DNA of 64,000 bases from Castanea sativa (Eukaryota > Streptophyta > Magnoliopsida > Fagales > Fagaceae), in assembly GCF_040712315.1 (NCBI RefSeq), contig NC_134013.1, positions 84,512,001 through 84,576,000 on the forward strand. Direction: 5' to 3'. This document shows, one piece after another, positions 35,619 to 47,500 of the stretch (positions are counted from its first letter, which is position 1; the number at the start of each line of letters is the position of its first letter). The notes beneath the pieces are model-generated. The model was not told the DNA's origin. It saw only the letters and a list, made by a program, of their open reading frames with translations, and searched no databases. The translations under genes were made by a program, and so were the position numbers.

Positions 35619-37633
35619 GCATCTGTGGCATTTAAGGCAACAAATTGTAGACATAAGAGTATATAATCGAGGGGTGTTTTGGTAATATTATGAACTCATT
35701 AAATTTAAATATACTCTGAGGCACGGCAGGGCAATCACAACATGTCCCCTCTTGTTCTCACTACTGATTATTTTGCAAAACAGTCCCCACCCTGTCCCCT
35801 TCATGGGGCGGTGGTATTTGCCATACCTAATGGTTTCTAATCAGTGCATATGGTAAGATATTCATGCACCCATCTGTATCAATCTGTTCACAAATATTTT
35901 AATGGCTACAAGACCTACACAGTTTTGCTTTTGCTTTCCTATATTCTATTTACATTTATACTTCTTAGTCAAGTAGTTCACTTTAGCTCATGCCTTGACA
36001 GTCTTATATGGGGTAGCTGGCTTGATGGAGACTGCAAGCTGCACATATGCCACCTTCACTGCTGCAATTAAGAGCCTGACTTTGCTAGAAAAAAGCTAGT
36101 CCTTGAGATTTGTCAATCAGTTGTTAGGGTGCACATAGCAACTAATCCATGCCATGAAAATGCATTAATTTTTTATTCCTTACAAATTAAATCCTTATTA
36201 ATATATGATGCAGATGTTTAATTTTTGGAGTTTATAAAAACTGGGGGAGGATTCTTACTCATGATAATCTCATCAGGAGAGGATTCTATTTTGTTAGTTG
36301 GTGCTGTCTGTGTCGTGGGGACATGTTGGATCATCTAGTGGTACATTGTGATGTTACTTATGCTTTGTGGTGCTTTATCTTTGGAGCATTTGGGATTCAG
36401 TGGGTGTTACCTAAGTGGGTGATTGATGTGTTGTTTGGATGGAAAAAATGGTTTGGGAAGCACTCATCGGATATTTAGAACCTTGTCTCCGTATGTTTGA
36501 TGTGGACATTGCAGAGGGAATGAAACAGATACCCTTATGAAGCTGCAGAAAGCTCAATGAAAGTTAAACCGTTGATGATTAGAGCTCTGTTTGAATGGTC
36601 TGTGTGTAGGGTCTTACGGATAGCAATTCCCTTTTAGAATTCAAAGAATCACTTTACTTTTGTGAATAATTAAAAAAAAAAAAAAAAAAATCTTTAGGCT
36701 ACTTTGTGTTCATTGTTGTGCACATGAAACAGTCTATTCTCTTAATAAAATACCATTACTTGTAAAAAAAAAATAATAATAATAATAATAAAGCATTCAA
36801 GAAACAGTAGAAAAATAAAAAGAAAGTTGGACCATTTGGCACGTTATCAGGTTTTGCACCTCTGTTTTAGAACTAGGTTATTACTTGCACACCATTTTCT
36901 ACCTTTCTTCTGGGCATTATGTCTTTTTGTGTATGTCTGTGCTTGTGCCTGGGAGTCTAAATAAAAATGAAAATTTTAACGTCATTTTTGCTGTGCCTTT
37001 CTAACTTCTTAAATCTTTTCACTCTGTAATACGATCAGTTTCTCAATAGATTTAGGGTAATAATTTCTTTAGAGACTTGCCATCTGGGAATGATAAATAT
37101 TATATATAAAATGGTCAGCATTTCTATTTTCTAGCATCTTTCATAATTCCAAGTGAATAAATGTTGATTTGTTCAAATGTTAGTTTTTGTGCCCTATGGG
37201 GATTTGACAGTCCTTGCCATCAAGGAATGATAGATTAATTAAATAAAATGTCAGCATTTCAAGCATCTTTCATAATTATAAGTGAATAAATGTAAATTCA
37301 TTCAATATAAATTTTGTGCCTTACAGGGCTTTGATGAGTACATGAATTTGGTTTTGGATGATGCTGAAGAAGTCAATGTCAAAAAGAAGAGCAGGAAATC
37401 TTTAGGTGCGCTCATTTTCTCACTACTTTTTCTTTGTAGTGTATTTCATCTCCTAAATGTGTATACGCTGAAGTGGTTCATTTGTTTTGTTTAGGGCGGA
37501 TTCTTCTCAAGGGAGACAACATAACTTTGATGATGAATTCGTAAGTTTATTGAAACCGCAACCACCTCTCTCTCTCTCTCTCTCATGATTTCTTCTCTTA
37601 ACGATTTTCTTTTCAAATTACAGTGGAAAGTGA
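27783..37633 (+). CDS. SME: Small nuclear ribonucleoprotein E (SmE), six exons
   Basis: SmE is one of seven Sm proteins forming the ring around the Sm site of U1, U2, U4 and U5 snRNAs in the spliceosome. Coding exons are 27783-27824, 27938-27964, 28082-28144, 37327-37405, 37495-37540 and 37624-37633; all introns are GT-AG. The product has 88 residues, the usual plant length: [23 protein letters not shown], then the Sm1 motif (residues about 28-60, with GFDEYMN at 45-51) and the Sm2 motif ([12 protein letters not shown] at 71-82), ending NSGK. The last coding exon is only 10 nt. The start is in a good context (GCCATGG) after a CT-rich leader. Intron 3 is 9,182 bp and full of transposons. The frame is intact, so the gene is probably functional. 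Confidence 0.95.
29570..30160 (-). mobile_element. L1-type LINE 3' fragment
   Basis: On the minus strand broken frames read [19 protein letters not shown] and then a [16 protein letters not shown] piece, the zinc-finger/reverse-transcriptase tail of plant L1 ORF2. The 3' end lies near 29570. Stops and frameshifts throughout. Confidence 0.75.
31058..31173 (-). mobile_element. tRNA-derived SINE (copy 1)
   Basis: Flanked by GGAAGTATAGGATTT (31043-31057) and GGAAATATAGGATTT (31174-31188), a 15-bp duplication with one mismatch. On the minus strand it carries a tRNA-like A box (TAGCTCAACTAG). The interior has a G run. Same family as 31433-31533. Confidence 0.75.
31433..31533 (-). mobile_element. 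tRNA-derived SINE (copy 2)
   Basis: Perfect 14-bp duplication ACTTTGGATAGAAT at 31419-31432 and 31534-31547. The minus strand has an A box (TAGCTCAACTAG) and a B box-like GAGTTCAACTCCC, and ends in an A-rich tail beside the left duplication. It is a 101-bp insertion in the RTE remnant. Confidence 0.85.
32334..33120. mobile_element. Non-autonomous hAT-type element, 787 bp
   Basis: The termini are inverted: left CTAGGAAGCACGGGTGCG, right (complement) CTATGAAGCACAGGTGCG, 16 of 18 matching. They are flanked by a perfect 8-bp duplication CTCTACAC (32326-32333 and 33121-33128), the size made by hAT transposases. Both ends are GC-rich (CCGCACC repeats), while the centre has TTC, ATT and AT repeats. 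No transposase is encoded; the ORFs at 32334-32822 are composition artefacts. Confidence 0.85.
33170..33204. repeat. (GT)n(AT)n microsatellite
   Basis: GT repeats pass directly into AT repeats. Confidence 0.9.
33204..34210 (-). mobile_element. L1-type LINE 3' fragment
   Basis: The minus-strand ORF at 34049-33780 reads [19 protein letters not shown] and [15 protein letters not shown], a block typical of plant LINE ORF2 before the zinc-finger domain. The zinc-finger part continues in other frames down to about 33400. The AT/GT microsatellite at 33170-33204 marks its tail side. Confidence 0.8.
34546..34661 (-). mobile_element. tRNA-derived SINE (copy 3)
   Basis: Perfect 15-bp duplication AGACATACTAATATT at 34531-34545 and 34662-34676. 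The minus strand shows an A box (TAGCTCAATTGG) and a B box-like GAGTTCAAGCC, with an A-rich end at the left. A GAG-repeat lies inside. Confidence 0.85.
34945..35829. mobile_element. Non-autonomous hAT-type element, 885 bp
   Basis: Left end GAGGGATGGCAA, right end (complement) TAGGTATGGCAA; both resemble the common plant hAT terminus TAGGGATGGCAA. Flanks are ATGGTTAT (34937-34944) and ATGGTTTC (35830-35837), an 8-bp duplication with two changes. GC-richer blocks near both ends contain CCCCATGGGG or similar. No transposase. Confidence 0.7.
35570..35617. repeat. (TG)n(AG)n microsatellite
   Basis: A TG run followed by an AG run inside the 885-bp hAT element. Confidence 0.9.
36230..36790 (+). mobile_element. 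L1-type LINE 3' fragment
   Basis: The plus strand reads [26 protein letters not shown] and [17 protein letters not shown], the zinc-finger/3' part of plant L1 ORF2, with stops and frameshifts. It ends in an A-rich tail (36762-36790). The nearest transposon to SmE exon 4. Confidence 0.75.
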
Positions 37634-40080
37634 TGATGATTCCAGCAATTGTGTAAATTGGCATCAAGCTGCCTTTTCAATCAAACGGGGGTCTCTAGCA
37701 TCTTTGTACCGGCTATGTTAGATACATCTTGGACATTAAGTATGATTTATGTAACTTATAAATGATTTTCTATCCATTGAGTAGATACATTGGCACTGTA
37801 ACTCTTATACATGGTTTGGGTTGGAGTAATATTCGAATGGCACAAGAAAGATTTGATTGAATCAAATGCTGCCTTGCTTTGATTTAGTTATTGGCCACCC
37901 TGCAGCTAATTTTTTTCTGTTGGTTTAGGTGATCAATTGATGTGTTTGTATTGCTCAAAAGGGCACTGTTTGCTTCTAAGATCGTTTAACAAAAATTAAT
38001 TAGCAGATGTGTAGAGACTCTTGTGGCTTACATCATTACATGCACTGAAAGTCTGAAATGATGCAACTTGGTTATGATCTTCACTCCAGACACATTGTTT
38101 AGTATCATTATGCTTCAATTGTGTTGGTAGCAATTTATAGTTTTCAAATGATTGGTATGCTTTGTATTGGATTGGGTACTATAATCTTTTGGTTGTGATA
38201 ATGTACAGAGAGGATGATGCCATGGAATATCCATTAGAGAAGAACGTTTTCTCGCATTCTGTTAAAAGCCATAGCCTAAGGAATCAAGAAAAGTTCATCA
38301 TCTCGTGTTTGGTCTACAAGAGTTTTTCAAATGTAGTGGGTTTTAGTTAGTTTGATGAGTAATGCCTTTTGCCAAGAGTCTTGCAGCTCAACTAATTTGC
38401 ACCAGTTGATGATTTCAACAGAGATATTTAAGGTTTAAATTTTCAAATTCCCTTACCCTAACTATCGATATATCAAAAAAGTAAAAAATAAAAAACTAGT
38501 AAATCCTTTTGTCATTGAATAGAGAATGTGGAATTGAATCCAGTAATATAACATAAACTAATTGTTTATCTCAGTCTATTAATGATGCCGTAGCCCAAAT
38601 CCGTCTTATCTATCAAAAAAAAGAAAGCTTAATCAAATGAATGCATAAAACCAGCTTCAAACTCTTGTATATGAAGTTTCAATAATTCAACTAAATGATG
38701 AAAATGAAAAGAAGAAAAAAAAAAGTGAAAGAAAATGACTGTGGCAGGGCAAAATGGTTGGGAGAGCTTTGTTTTTTTTTGGATAGGGGTTGGGAGAGCT
38801 TTAGTGTGATTGAAATGAGTCAGTCAGCTGGGCAGGGTGTGTAAGAAGAAAGTGACTGGTTAGAGAAATAGCAGGACCCAGATAGGGGATTAGGGTCGGA
38901 ATGGTGGAGGGGTCACGAATCTCGTCATGGTGCACCCCTTTGTCCTAAGTTAAGTATTTTGTATACCATATGTCTCCTCATCAGCTAGCAAATGCTTTGA
39001 CCCTTTTGTTCTCTTTTTTCAGCCACTAATACTACTACTGATTACTGACTCATCCTCCACACATATCATATCATTTCTTTCCTCTCTCTCTTCCAAACCA
39101 ACTAATACGACATGCCTATCCTTGTATGCTTTTAGCTTGTTTGTTACTCCCCCCTCCCTTATTCCATAGCCTTAGAAGTTTGAACATTGTGTTCTTTTTC
39201 TTTGAAATGAATCATCATGTCTAATATTTGAGAGAGGGATGTAATATTTTGATTGTGGAAGCCTTGGGTGACTGATTGAGTGAAACTTTCTAGTGGACAA
39301 ACAATGGGGACGAACTTGGATCATGTTTCAGACAATATCAATCTTCACAACTTGTTTTTGTATTCAAGTAAATTAGTGGAAGCCTTAATGAGTAGTTTGA
39401 ATTTTTGTGTTCGAATATGCTGTGGGAAAAATCCAATTTTCATAAAAGTTAATGTCCTTGAAGGCTCCACTTCACCAACCAGTAGTTTTAAGGTTCATGT
39501 ATTTTTTACGGTAGCCCTTTTTATTAGGGAAAATTTCTATTGATACACTCGCTTATACACATAGTATATGCACTCAGTTTTTTGAACTAAAATTGTGATT
39601 TCATGTGTAAAAGTGGTAAGTGTGTATACTAGTGTTTAAATGAACGTGTGAAATAGACATTGCTCTTTTAATACTTTGCCTTCTCCGCACCATTCGGGCT
39701 ATAGTCATTGTTGACAGGCTAAGTTCCCAGCTTCGCATATTAAAATGTACTACTGAATGATTGCATAAGATGTGCAGTTTTTAAATTCAATTTATTGTAC
39801 ATAGAGACAGACTGCAATTATTTGCATAGGGACCTACACTTACTCCGGTCTCAAGGAGTGTATGGCTGCTTAAGATTTGAAAAATCTTTTTAAGAGGTTG
39901 GTTTGGAATTATGTATCGTGTAACTTTTAAAGATGTTTATTTTGATAAATTTGTTGTTGAATTATTTTTCTTCTTATACTTTCTTGTTTCTAAAGTTTCA
40001 TGATGAACAAAGACCAATAGCTAACTTATTTATAAAATATTAAAGTATTCAAAATTCAAGTTTTTCACATTTTAAAATTT
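37634..40080. other. SmE 3' UTR and downstream spacer
   Basis: The first few hundred bases after the SmE stop are probably 3' UTR; no certain poly-A signal was fixed. Beyond that no gene is recognised. The short ORFs at 38162-38350 and 39280-39543 have no domain. Confidence 0.5.
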
Positions 40081-40084
40081 ATGC

Positions 40085-40335
40085 ATAAATGATGAGTTTT
40101 TTTTTTTTAGTGAAACATTTCATGATTTCATTAACCACAAAAATTGAAATACAACGGAGATAATAGAAATACAAAGAAACCCCTAGCACTTTGACCTATC
40201 AACAAGGAGAAGGTCATGGGAGCTCAGATCCCTCCCAAAGCTGGGATGTCCCAAAGTTTCTAGCAACCTAAGCTAGCTCATGAGCCACTCTGTTGTAATT
40301 CCTTTTTAGGTGCTTAACCTTCCATGAATCAAAAG
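40085..40335 (-). mobile_element. L1-type LINE RNase H tail
   Basis: The minus strand reads KHLKRNYNRVAHELA followed by an in-frame stop, then VARNFGTSQLWEG, which is the end of the plant LINE RNase H domain. The T-run at 40100-40109 is its poly-A tail. Confidence 0.75.
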
Positions 40336-41477
40336 AACAAAACAGAGAAAATGATGAGTATATAGATTATATAATAATTCTATTATTAACACAAATTTTG
40401 GCGCCATATAATAGATACATTACGCGTTAAAAAGAACCTCTTCTTTTTAGTAGATTATGACACCCTTCTATAAAATATTTTACGTGATGATCCTTTCCTC
40501 TACCATCGGACAAAACTCCAAAAAGACTTTATGACTTAAAGTGTTAAAATAAAGAAATTCTGATGTAATTGGCTGATTGAATATTTATCTCTTACTTTAC
40601 TCTGTGTGGGTTAATACTTAGTATTCTAAATAATAATAAATAAATAAAACCTCAGCTAGTAATAATAAATAAATAAAATAAAAAGTGAGTGTTAATATAA
40701 TATTAATAATTTAAAATTTATCGACTTAAAATTTTGGATTAACTAATATCCCAACATTTAAACGAATGCCTTACATCAAAATTCTCAATGTATATTATTT
40801 GATTTAAATATCCATTTTCGCATAAGATAGATTTCTACATTACACTGATAATTTTTTTTTCTATTCACTTTGGTTTGGTCCCATTGTGATTAACTTTAAG
40901 TTTTGCAACTCTTCCTTTTTTGACTAAAACAGTAAAACCTTTACTAAACCTTTACTAAAGTGACTTTGCTGTGATTGCAATGGCACAGAGCTAGGCTCGC
41001 AAAAGATTGATGGCGAAAACTCGAGTTGAAAGAACTTCCCGACATGATTGTAGTGCGTTCACCTTATGCACATTTTTAGGGTTCTTATGCTCTTTCAGTC
41101 TTTCTTATCTCAAATGGGTCGAATAGTGAAAGTGATGCATTTGTCCTGTCCATGCACATGGAGGGAACAATGTGCTTACTCTTCTTTGCTTTCACCATGT
41201 GAATAACAAAACAAAAGGGGTTGCGTTTGCTGAAGAATTAGAGATTATCTGCAAGAAATATTCTTATAAAGTAGTGATGGTTCAGCGAAAAAATATTCAT
41301 GTAAAGTAGTGATGGGACACTAGGAAACCAAATTTTTGTTTATGTTTTTCTTTATCTAGTGTTGAAAATAAATTAAACCAAGTATCCAACATCAAAACTA
41401 ATATCAGTACAAACAATGTGTGAATGTTCCATGCATGGAAATATATTCAGATAGTGAATAATTAGTGCAATGTACTT
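40336..41477. other. Spacer without recognisable gene
   Basis: AT-rich; no exon, transposon end or RNA gene recognised. Confidence 0.5.
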
Positions 41478-41491
41478 AACAAACAATATTT

Positions 41492-41738
41492 GACCACCGG
41501 GGGTGGTACAATTGGTAGGCGATTGCTGAGGCTTCACCATATCTTAAGTTCGAGTTTCCGCCGGACTATAATTGCAATTTTTGATAAAAGACCAATAGAG
41601 TCTAGGGTGTGTGTGAGTTCGGGGTCTCTGAGCTTCGGTTTGAGCTGGTGGTACTCATGGGCTTACTCAAATATATTGTGGAGCGTGAGACAATGACTGC
41701 CACACGCGAGTCCTTTTTTTTTTTCTCAAAAAAAAACA
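41492..41738 (+). mobile_element. tRNA-derived SINE (copy 4), 247 bp
   Basis: Perfect 14-bp duplication AACAAACAATATTT at 41478-41491 and 41739-41752. A box-like TGGTACAATTGG and B box-like AGTTCGAGTTTCC lie in the first 90 bases on the plus strand, and the element ends in an A-rich tail. Longer than, and different from, the SINEs in the SmE intron. Confidence 0.85.
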
Positions 41739-41752
41739 AACAAACAATATTT

Positions 41753-42497
41753 TTGTATGATAAATTTTTTATTTAATCTGTATCAATAAATAAAAATTCA
41801 AATTAGAAAAGTTGTAAGAAATAATATACCTAATTTAATTAAAATTCATTTAGAGAAAATTTAACTTAATTTAATATAATAAAAATAATTGTATTGAGTT
41901 TGCTTTATCCAACAAGGCGTGACTGGAATTTAGAATAAGTAAATAAGAATCCTTTCACTTGATATTAGTTATATATATATAGTGCTACAAATAATTGAAA
42001 CAATTTTTTTTTTTTTTTTTACAATTACACTATCCATAAATTATATTGTAGAATCTCCAAGAGCTGTATCAACAGATAGGGTTGTAAATAACCCAAGTTG
42101 AGTCAAATATTAAAAAAATTTAGATTGTTAATTCAATTTTATTTTAAACACGAGCCAAATTTGAAGTTGTTGCAAAATTAGATTACATATTTAAAAATGG
42201 TTTAATTTATTATTGAATAAGTTTGAACTTGTTTACATGCTACTTGATCAATTTATTCTTTTATCACATATAGTAAATACTACAACTAAAACTTCTCTTC
42301 ACAAATCTATACTAAAAATTAATCATTAAATTATAGTTGAATATATTATTTGACTTAAATAGACATAATGATTTTTGTTTATGAGCTGATAAATTACAAA
42401 TAAAAATTTGATATCTTATAATTTTATTTACAAACTTACACAATCCAATATTAAATATATAATTATATATATATGTATATGAATAACATATAATATT
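41753..42497. other. AT-rich spacer
   Basis: No gene or transposon boundary recognised; A/T runs and short TA repeats only. Confidence 0.55.
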
Positions 42498-43049
42498 CAT
42501 TACAGAAAACATGGACTATGATGAAAAAATCTAGTGAGGAAAAATAATTTCGTCTCTAAATGATAACATTCAGTGAGGAAAAAAAATTCGTCACCAAATA
42601 CTATTAAAATTTTAAAGATGGTGATGAAATCAATATATCATCTTTAAAGATATTCAAATTGGTGACAAAATTTTTGTTTTGTCACCATAAGTCATGAAAA
42701 AAGAAGAAGGCATAATTACAATTTTTAGGCCGCGAGGTGTACTGGTGTATATGGTGATGAAATATTTTGTCTTAAAAAGTGAAATCTAGGGAGACAAAAA
42801 ATACACATTGTCAAATACTTACTAGAGGTACTGAACTCCTAATCTCTTCACCCAATATGTAAGAATTTAGGTATCATTGGTCACGAGATAATTTTTCATC
42901 TCTTATTTGTAAAAAAAATAAAAGGGCACGGTGCTAATTGTTGGGCTCTAGTGTACTAAAATTATTTTCCTTTATTTATTTATTTATGATTTTTGGGTTA
43001 AAAGTGCAAATTAATCCCTAAATTCCTTATCACTCTCACCTCAACCTAA

Positions 43050-43084
<35 letters not shown>

Positions 43085-44500
43085 AAAATTTTCTTAAAAT
43101 CTGGTATTTTTTACTCTTTTTTATTTTATTTTAATGTTTGTATGTTTATTCCTTATAGATAAAAGTCTCAAATTTACAAAGAGAGATATAAAACAAAAGC
43201 AATTGATGAAACAATATGTATTTTTGTGTTAGTAAAATGGGTTTCGTTTAGTTAGTGGGATTGTGGGTTTGAATTCCATGTGGGAGTTTCGATTAAATTC
43301 CCAACAAAACTTTTTGTTACTTGCCAAAGCTTACATAATAATCAATTTTGGTTTTTAAAGTTATTTAAATCGATTGTGCCAATTGAAGGATGGTCGTGGG
43401 TTTAGACAATCATTGATAAGATTTCATTACGGTTAAACCTTTAAATGTAATCTAATGTTATTAGAGGACTAATGGTAGAGTTTTAACATTACTTGATGCT
43501 TGGATTTATTATTATCTCATTGAAATTCAAGATTTTGTGTATCATCTTTATTTTTTTAATTTGTGGTTTAGGCATTGAAATTGTCGCACTACTCTCAAGC
43601 TACAAAGTGACGTTTTGATGATAATGTTTCTTATATAACTACATAATTAATGTTTTTGCTTTGTGGTATTGATATATTTTTCTTTATATTTGTGCATATA
43701 TAAGATTGGTGGCAAAAAAACATTTTTTGTGGTGCCACTTAAACTCATTTTTATTTTTGTAATGTACGGAAGACATCTTTTATCTATATATTGTTGTAAT
43801 TGCAACAATATATAGATAGTATAATGATTTTTTATCTACTTTTAAATTGTATGTATAATTTTTTTATGGATGTTGTTGAAAATGATCAGATTAATATAAT
43901 ATAATGGAAACTTAATGTAAAGAACATTAATAAATTAAAAAAAAAAAAAATTTGGCAACGAAAATTTCTGTCACCAATAGGTTGAACTAAGAATTAAAAA
44001 ACAAATTAGCTAACAAACTTTTTTGTTACCTAAATGTTAAACTAAAAAAATTAAAAAGCAATTGGTGATAAAATGTTTCATCACTAATAGGTTTAATTAT
44101 GAATATAAACAGAAATTGGTGATGAAAAAATTCATCACCTAATCTATTAAAATTGGTTAATTAAAAAAAGTAAAAATATAATTAGTGATGAAATATTTCA
44201 TCGCCTAATATGGTCAAATAAAAAAAATTACAAATTAAAAAGCATTGATGACAAATTTATTTCGTCATTGAATATAATGCTAAGCAAGGAAAAAATTAGG
44301 TGATGAGAATATTTCGTCGCCTATGATTTTTTTTTATTAAAAAAAATTAAACAATTTAGCGATGAAAACTTCGTCAACAGAACATTTAGTAACCAAGATC
44401 ATGCAACAAATGATGTTTCGTCACCATATGGCTTAGGCGAAAAAATAAAGAGCTTTCATGACAAAAAGTTTCGTTACTATAAGTCTTGTTTGTTCTAGTG
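42498..44500. mobile_element. Non-autonomous CACTA-like element, 2.0 kb
   Basis: The right end, TTGTTTGTTCTAGTG, reads CACTAGAACAAACAA on the complement. The left end, CATTACAGAAAACATGG, is a decayed counterpart. Both subterminal regions carry many short inverted units of the GGTGATGAAA...TTTCATCACC type: four within 42530-42690 and about ten within 43950-44480. Such arrays bind the element protein in En/Spm-type CACTA elements. The flanking 3-bp duplication is not preserved (ATT and TAT). No transposase is encoded; the centre is AT-rich with a CT microsatellite at 43052-43082. Confidence 0.7.
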
Positions 44501-47500
44501 TATGTACTTAAATTGAGTCTCATATTTACAAACTAATTCATGAGCACATTATAATATTTCTGCTCAACTTGTTTCATAATTGAGTCTGAATTTATTTTTG
44601 AATCTAACTTCTTCGCTAACTATACAAACATAAACAAATCTTTTTCGAGACAAGTTGAGCTATGCATAAACAATTCGATTTCATTCATAGTCATAGGATA
44701 TGAATATCCGAATCAATTATGAGGTTGAAACATTTGGAATATCGAGGTCATGCATTCCTATTCTTTGGAAATACAAAAACCGTTCGCCACATCTGTAGTT
44801 GGTTCCCCTAGTCAATTTTAAGTTGAAACACATTTGATTTGCAAACCATATTCGAAACCTGCGAGATATCTATGACAAAAGAGTTCGAAAGTTGGGCTTC
44901 TATCTTTGAGTGAAGAAGATAGCTATGCCATTTCCATGTGAACAAGAACATTCTTTAGGGTCGATGCTGAAAAGCCATTTGAAATTGATCACGAAATATA
45001 TGCTTTAGAAATATATTCGACAACGAAATTACAACGAGTGAGAGCCCACCAATATGATAAAAATGCCATTACTTGATTTTCGCAAATGGTCACTTCATTG
45101 GTCAGTAGGCAAAACTATTGAGCTTCATCGAACGTTCCAATGTATAATCCAACTCACTAAAATGACTAATAATAAAACTAGGGCCTAAAAATCTAATATT
45201 TTGGGGTATTTTTGGGCAGAAATATATTCTTTTTGCTCAACTTAAATGTTTATGCTATATTTTCAGGACGGTCAATATAGAAATTGTATAGGTAGTGATT
45301 GAACAACCGGAAAAAAAAAAAAAAAAAAGCCTTTCCAAACCGTTCCTTAATTTAGGTTTTAAAAAATATTCCACCTACATTTGAGAATTCCAAACACACA
45401 TGAACACTATTCATGATATTTATGCTATCTTCATATTTAAAAACTCAAACTAACATATATTAATTATTTGCAGCCTGGACCTTTCCCTTACTGTTGGCTA
45501 GTCTCTTTTGTGAGTGTGTGTGTACGTGGGGATTGGATAGTAAGTTTTGTTTGTGTACCCATTTGAGCCACATTGCTTTTTAGTTTGTAGCTTTCTCAGG
45601 TCATTGCACATGGAAATTTTGTAGTCATTTGGGGCCACATCATAATTCTACCTGACCAAATGGGCTCAGATGCTAGAGGTGGAATCATCTGTCTCTCATA
45701 ATTTTCGCTTTTGAGGGGAAACCTTTGATGTCTCAAAACTCAATAGTTATCTCTGTTGAAAAGCTCATCCTCCTCTGGATGCTACAACTTAAAAAGGGGC
45801 TCTAGCTAGGCCTTCACTTGCTCGATCGACTAGTTCATATACAATAACAATAGTGTATTTCATTACTTTCACTAGCAAGATGATTATAACCATTACCCAC
45901 CTGCTCAAATCGGATTAATTGAAAGGTGAAGCTGATGACATGCCAAATCAATGGATATGCTTGACTAAGCAAATCAAATACATGAATCAAGACATCTTCT
46001 TTATCATTCTTCACTTTGATATCTTTTAATAATCATAGTGTTACACATGCCATCATTAGAATTATTAAATGTTGCCATCATCATATTTATAACCCTAGCT
46101 ATTTCAACATGTCAACATCAATATTATTTACTCAATTAATCATTGATCAGAGAAGGAGAGAGCAAATTAGTGGCGATCCTCCCACCCTTTTTGTGTCTTA
46201 ATATTAGTAGAGATCAATTAACCACCTAACATCTTCACAGAGAAGGAAAGAGCATGCTCTCAATTTTCTTCATGATAGATCTTTTTTTGTTATTTTTATC
46301 ACTTATGGGTCTCACTGACAAGCCAATCAAATCCCAAGTGTACCTGCCCAACTTTTATTTTATTTATTTTTCCAAATGTTAGCTAATTCACTTCTTTTAC
46401 TACAATAACTATTTGATATCTTGTTCATATATACAATTATTTGCTACTTTAAGAAATTGCTTTTGCATTTTCCCTTTTAGGGCTTTGTCCTTTCACGACT
46501 TTTGTTTTTTTTTTTTTGTTTTTTTTTTCCTTAGTGTATGGAGTATCTTGTTAATATTGATGGTTTCTCAAATTATTTTTGGCACAAATAAAATTTGTAT
46601 GGGTGTGAGCTTGTCATTTTTATGGATGTACAACGGGCATATACTAAACTACTCTTACATCTTTTATACGCATACTGAAATTAATATAACTTGAGTGAGG
46701 ACAGCTGCACACACTATCCCATATATAATTTATATGCAATTGCATCACTTTATGCAGATTCGTTTTTTTATAAGCTTCCAAATGATCACAAACACTAATC
46801 GAATAGAAAAATGGTTTATGTAAACTCCACATGTTAAGCAAAAGCTTCTAATATTTAATGTGTGTATCCAAGGTGGGAACATGTACTCACCCTCTATCCC
46901 ATTCTCTTTACATTTCTTGTTTCTATTGATTCCATCATTTTTCCGGTTCAATTTATAGATGGCCCCCATACTTACATTTTTTTATTTTATACATATAGAG
47001 CCTGCCTAATTTATAAACTTCACTCAAGTGCCTAATCTACATATCTTTACTACGTATTAGTACAACTTTTCTTGATTAAGATGACTATTATATATTGAGA
47101 TTATTATGATTATATTCGTTACATTTAACTTTGAACATATAATACTGCTTTAAGAGTACTGATTTCTAAAAGCAAAGAAAAGTTGCTTTGGAATAAGAGC
47201 AGCCAAAAAGCATTCATGGTTGTGATAACCCCACTTCATAAAACGATTTCTTATTAAGCAAACCACCCCAACACCAAAACAAAAGAAAAAGAAAAAGGAG
47301 GAGGTGGTAATCCCACTTGTAGAAAATAAAATAATTTTATTATCATCTAGCTAGCTAGAGGTTCCATTCATACAATTGTGATGATTACTTTATAGAAATT
47401 AAATAATTCTTTCAAGGTGTTTGTTTTTTGGATTTGTTAGATTTATCAGTACGGTTTAGATGTTTCAAAACTAATGGATTCCGGTACATTTATTAATTAG

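Larger units (their letters stand above)
28145..37326 (+). other. SmE intron 3, transposon-rich, 9.2 kb
   Basis: Donor ATT|GTAAGT, acceptor TTACAG|GGC. It contains LINE fragments on both strands, an RTE remnant, three SINEs and two non-autonomous hAT elements, listed separately. The other four introns are only 83-117 bp. Confidence 0.9.
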
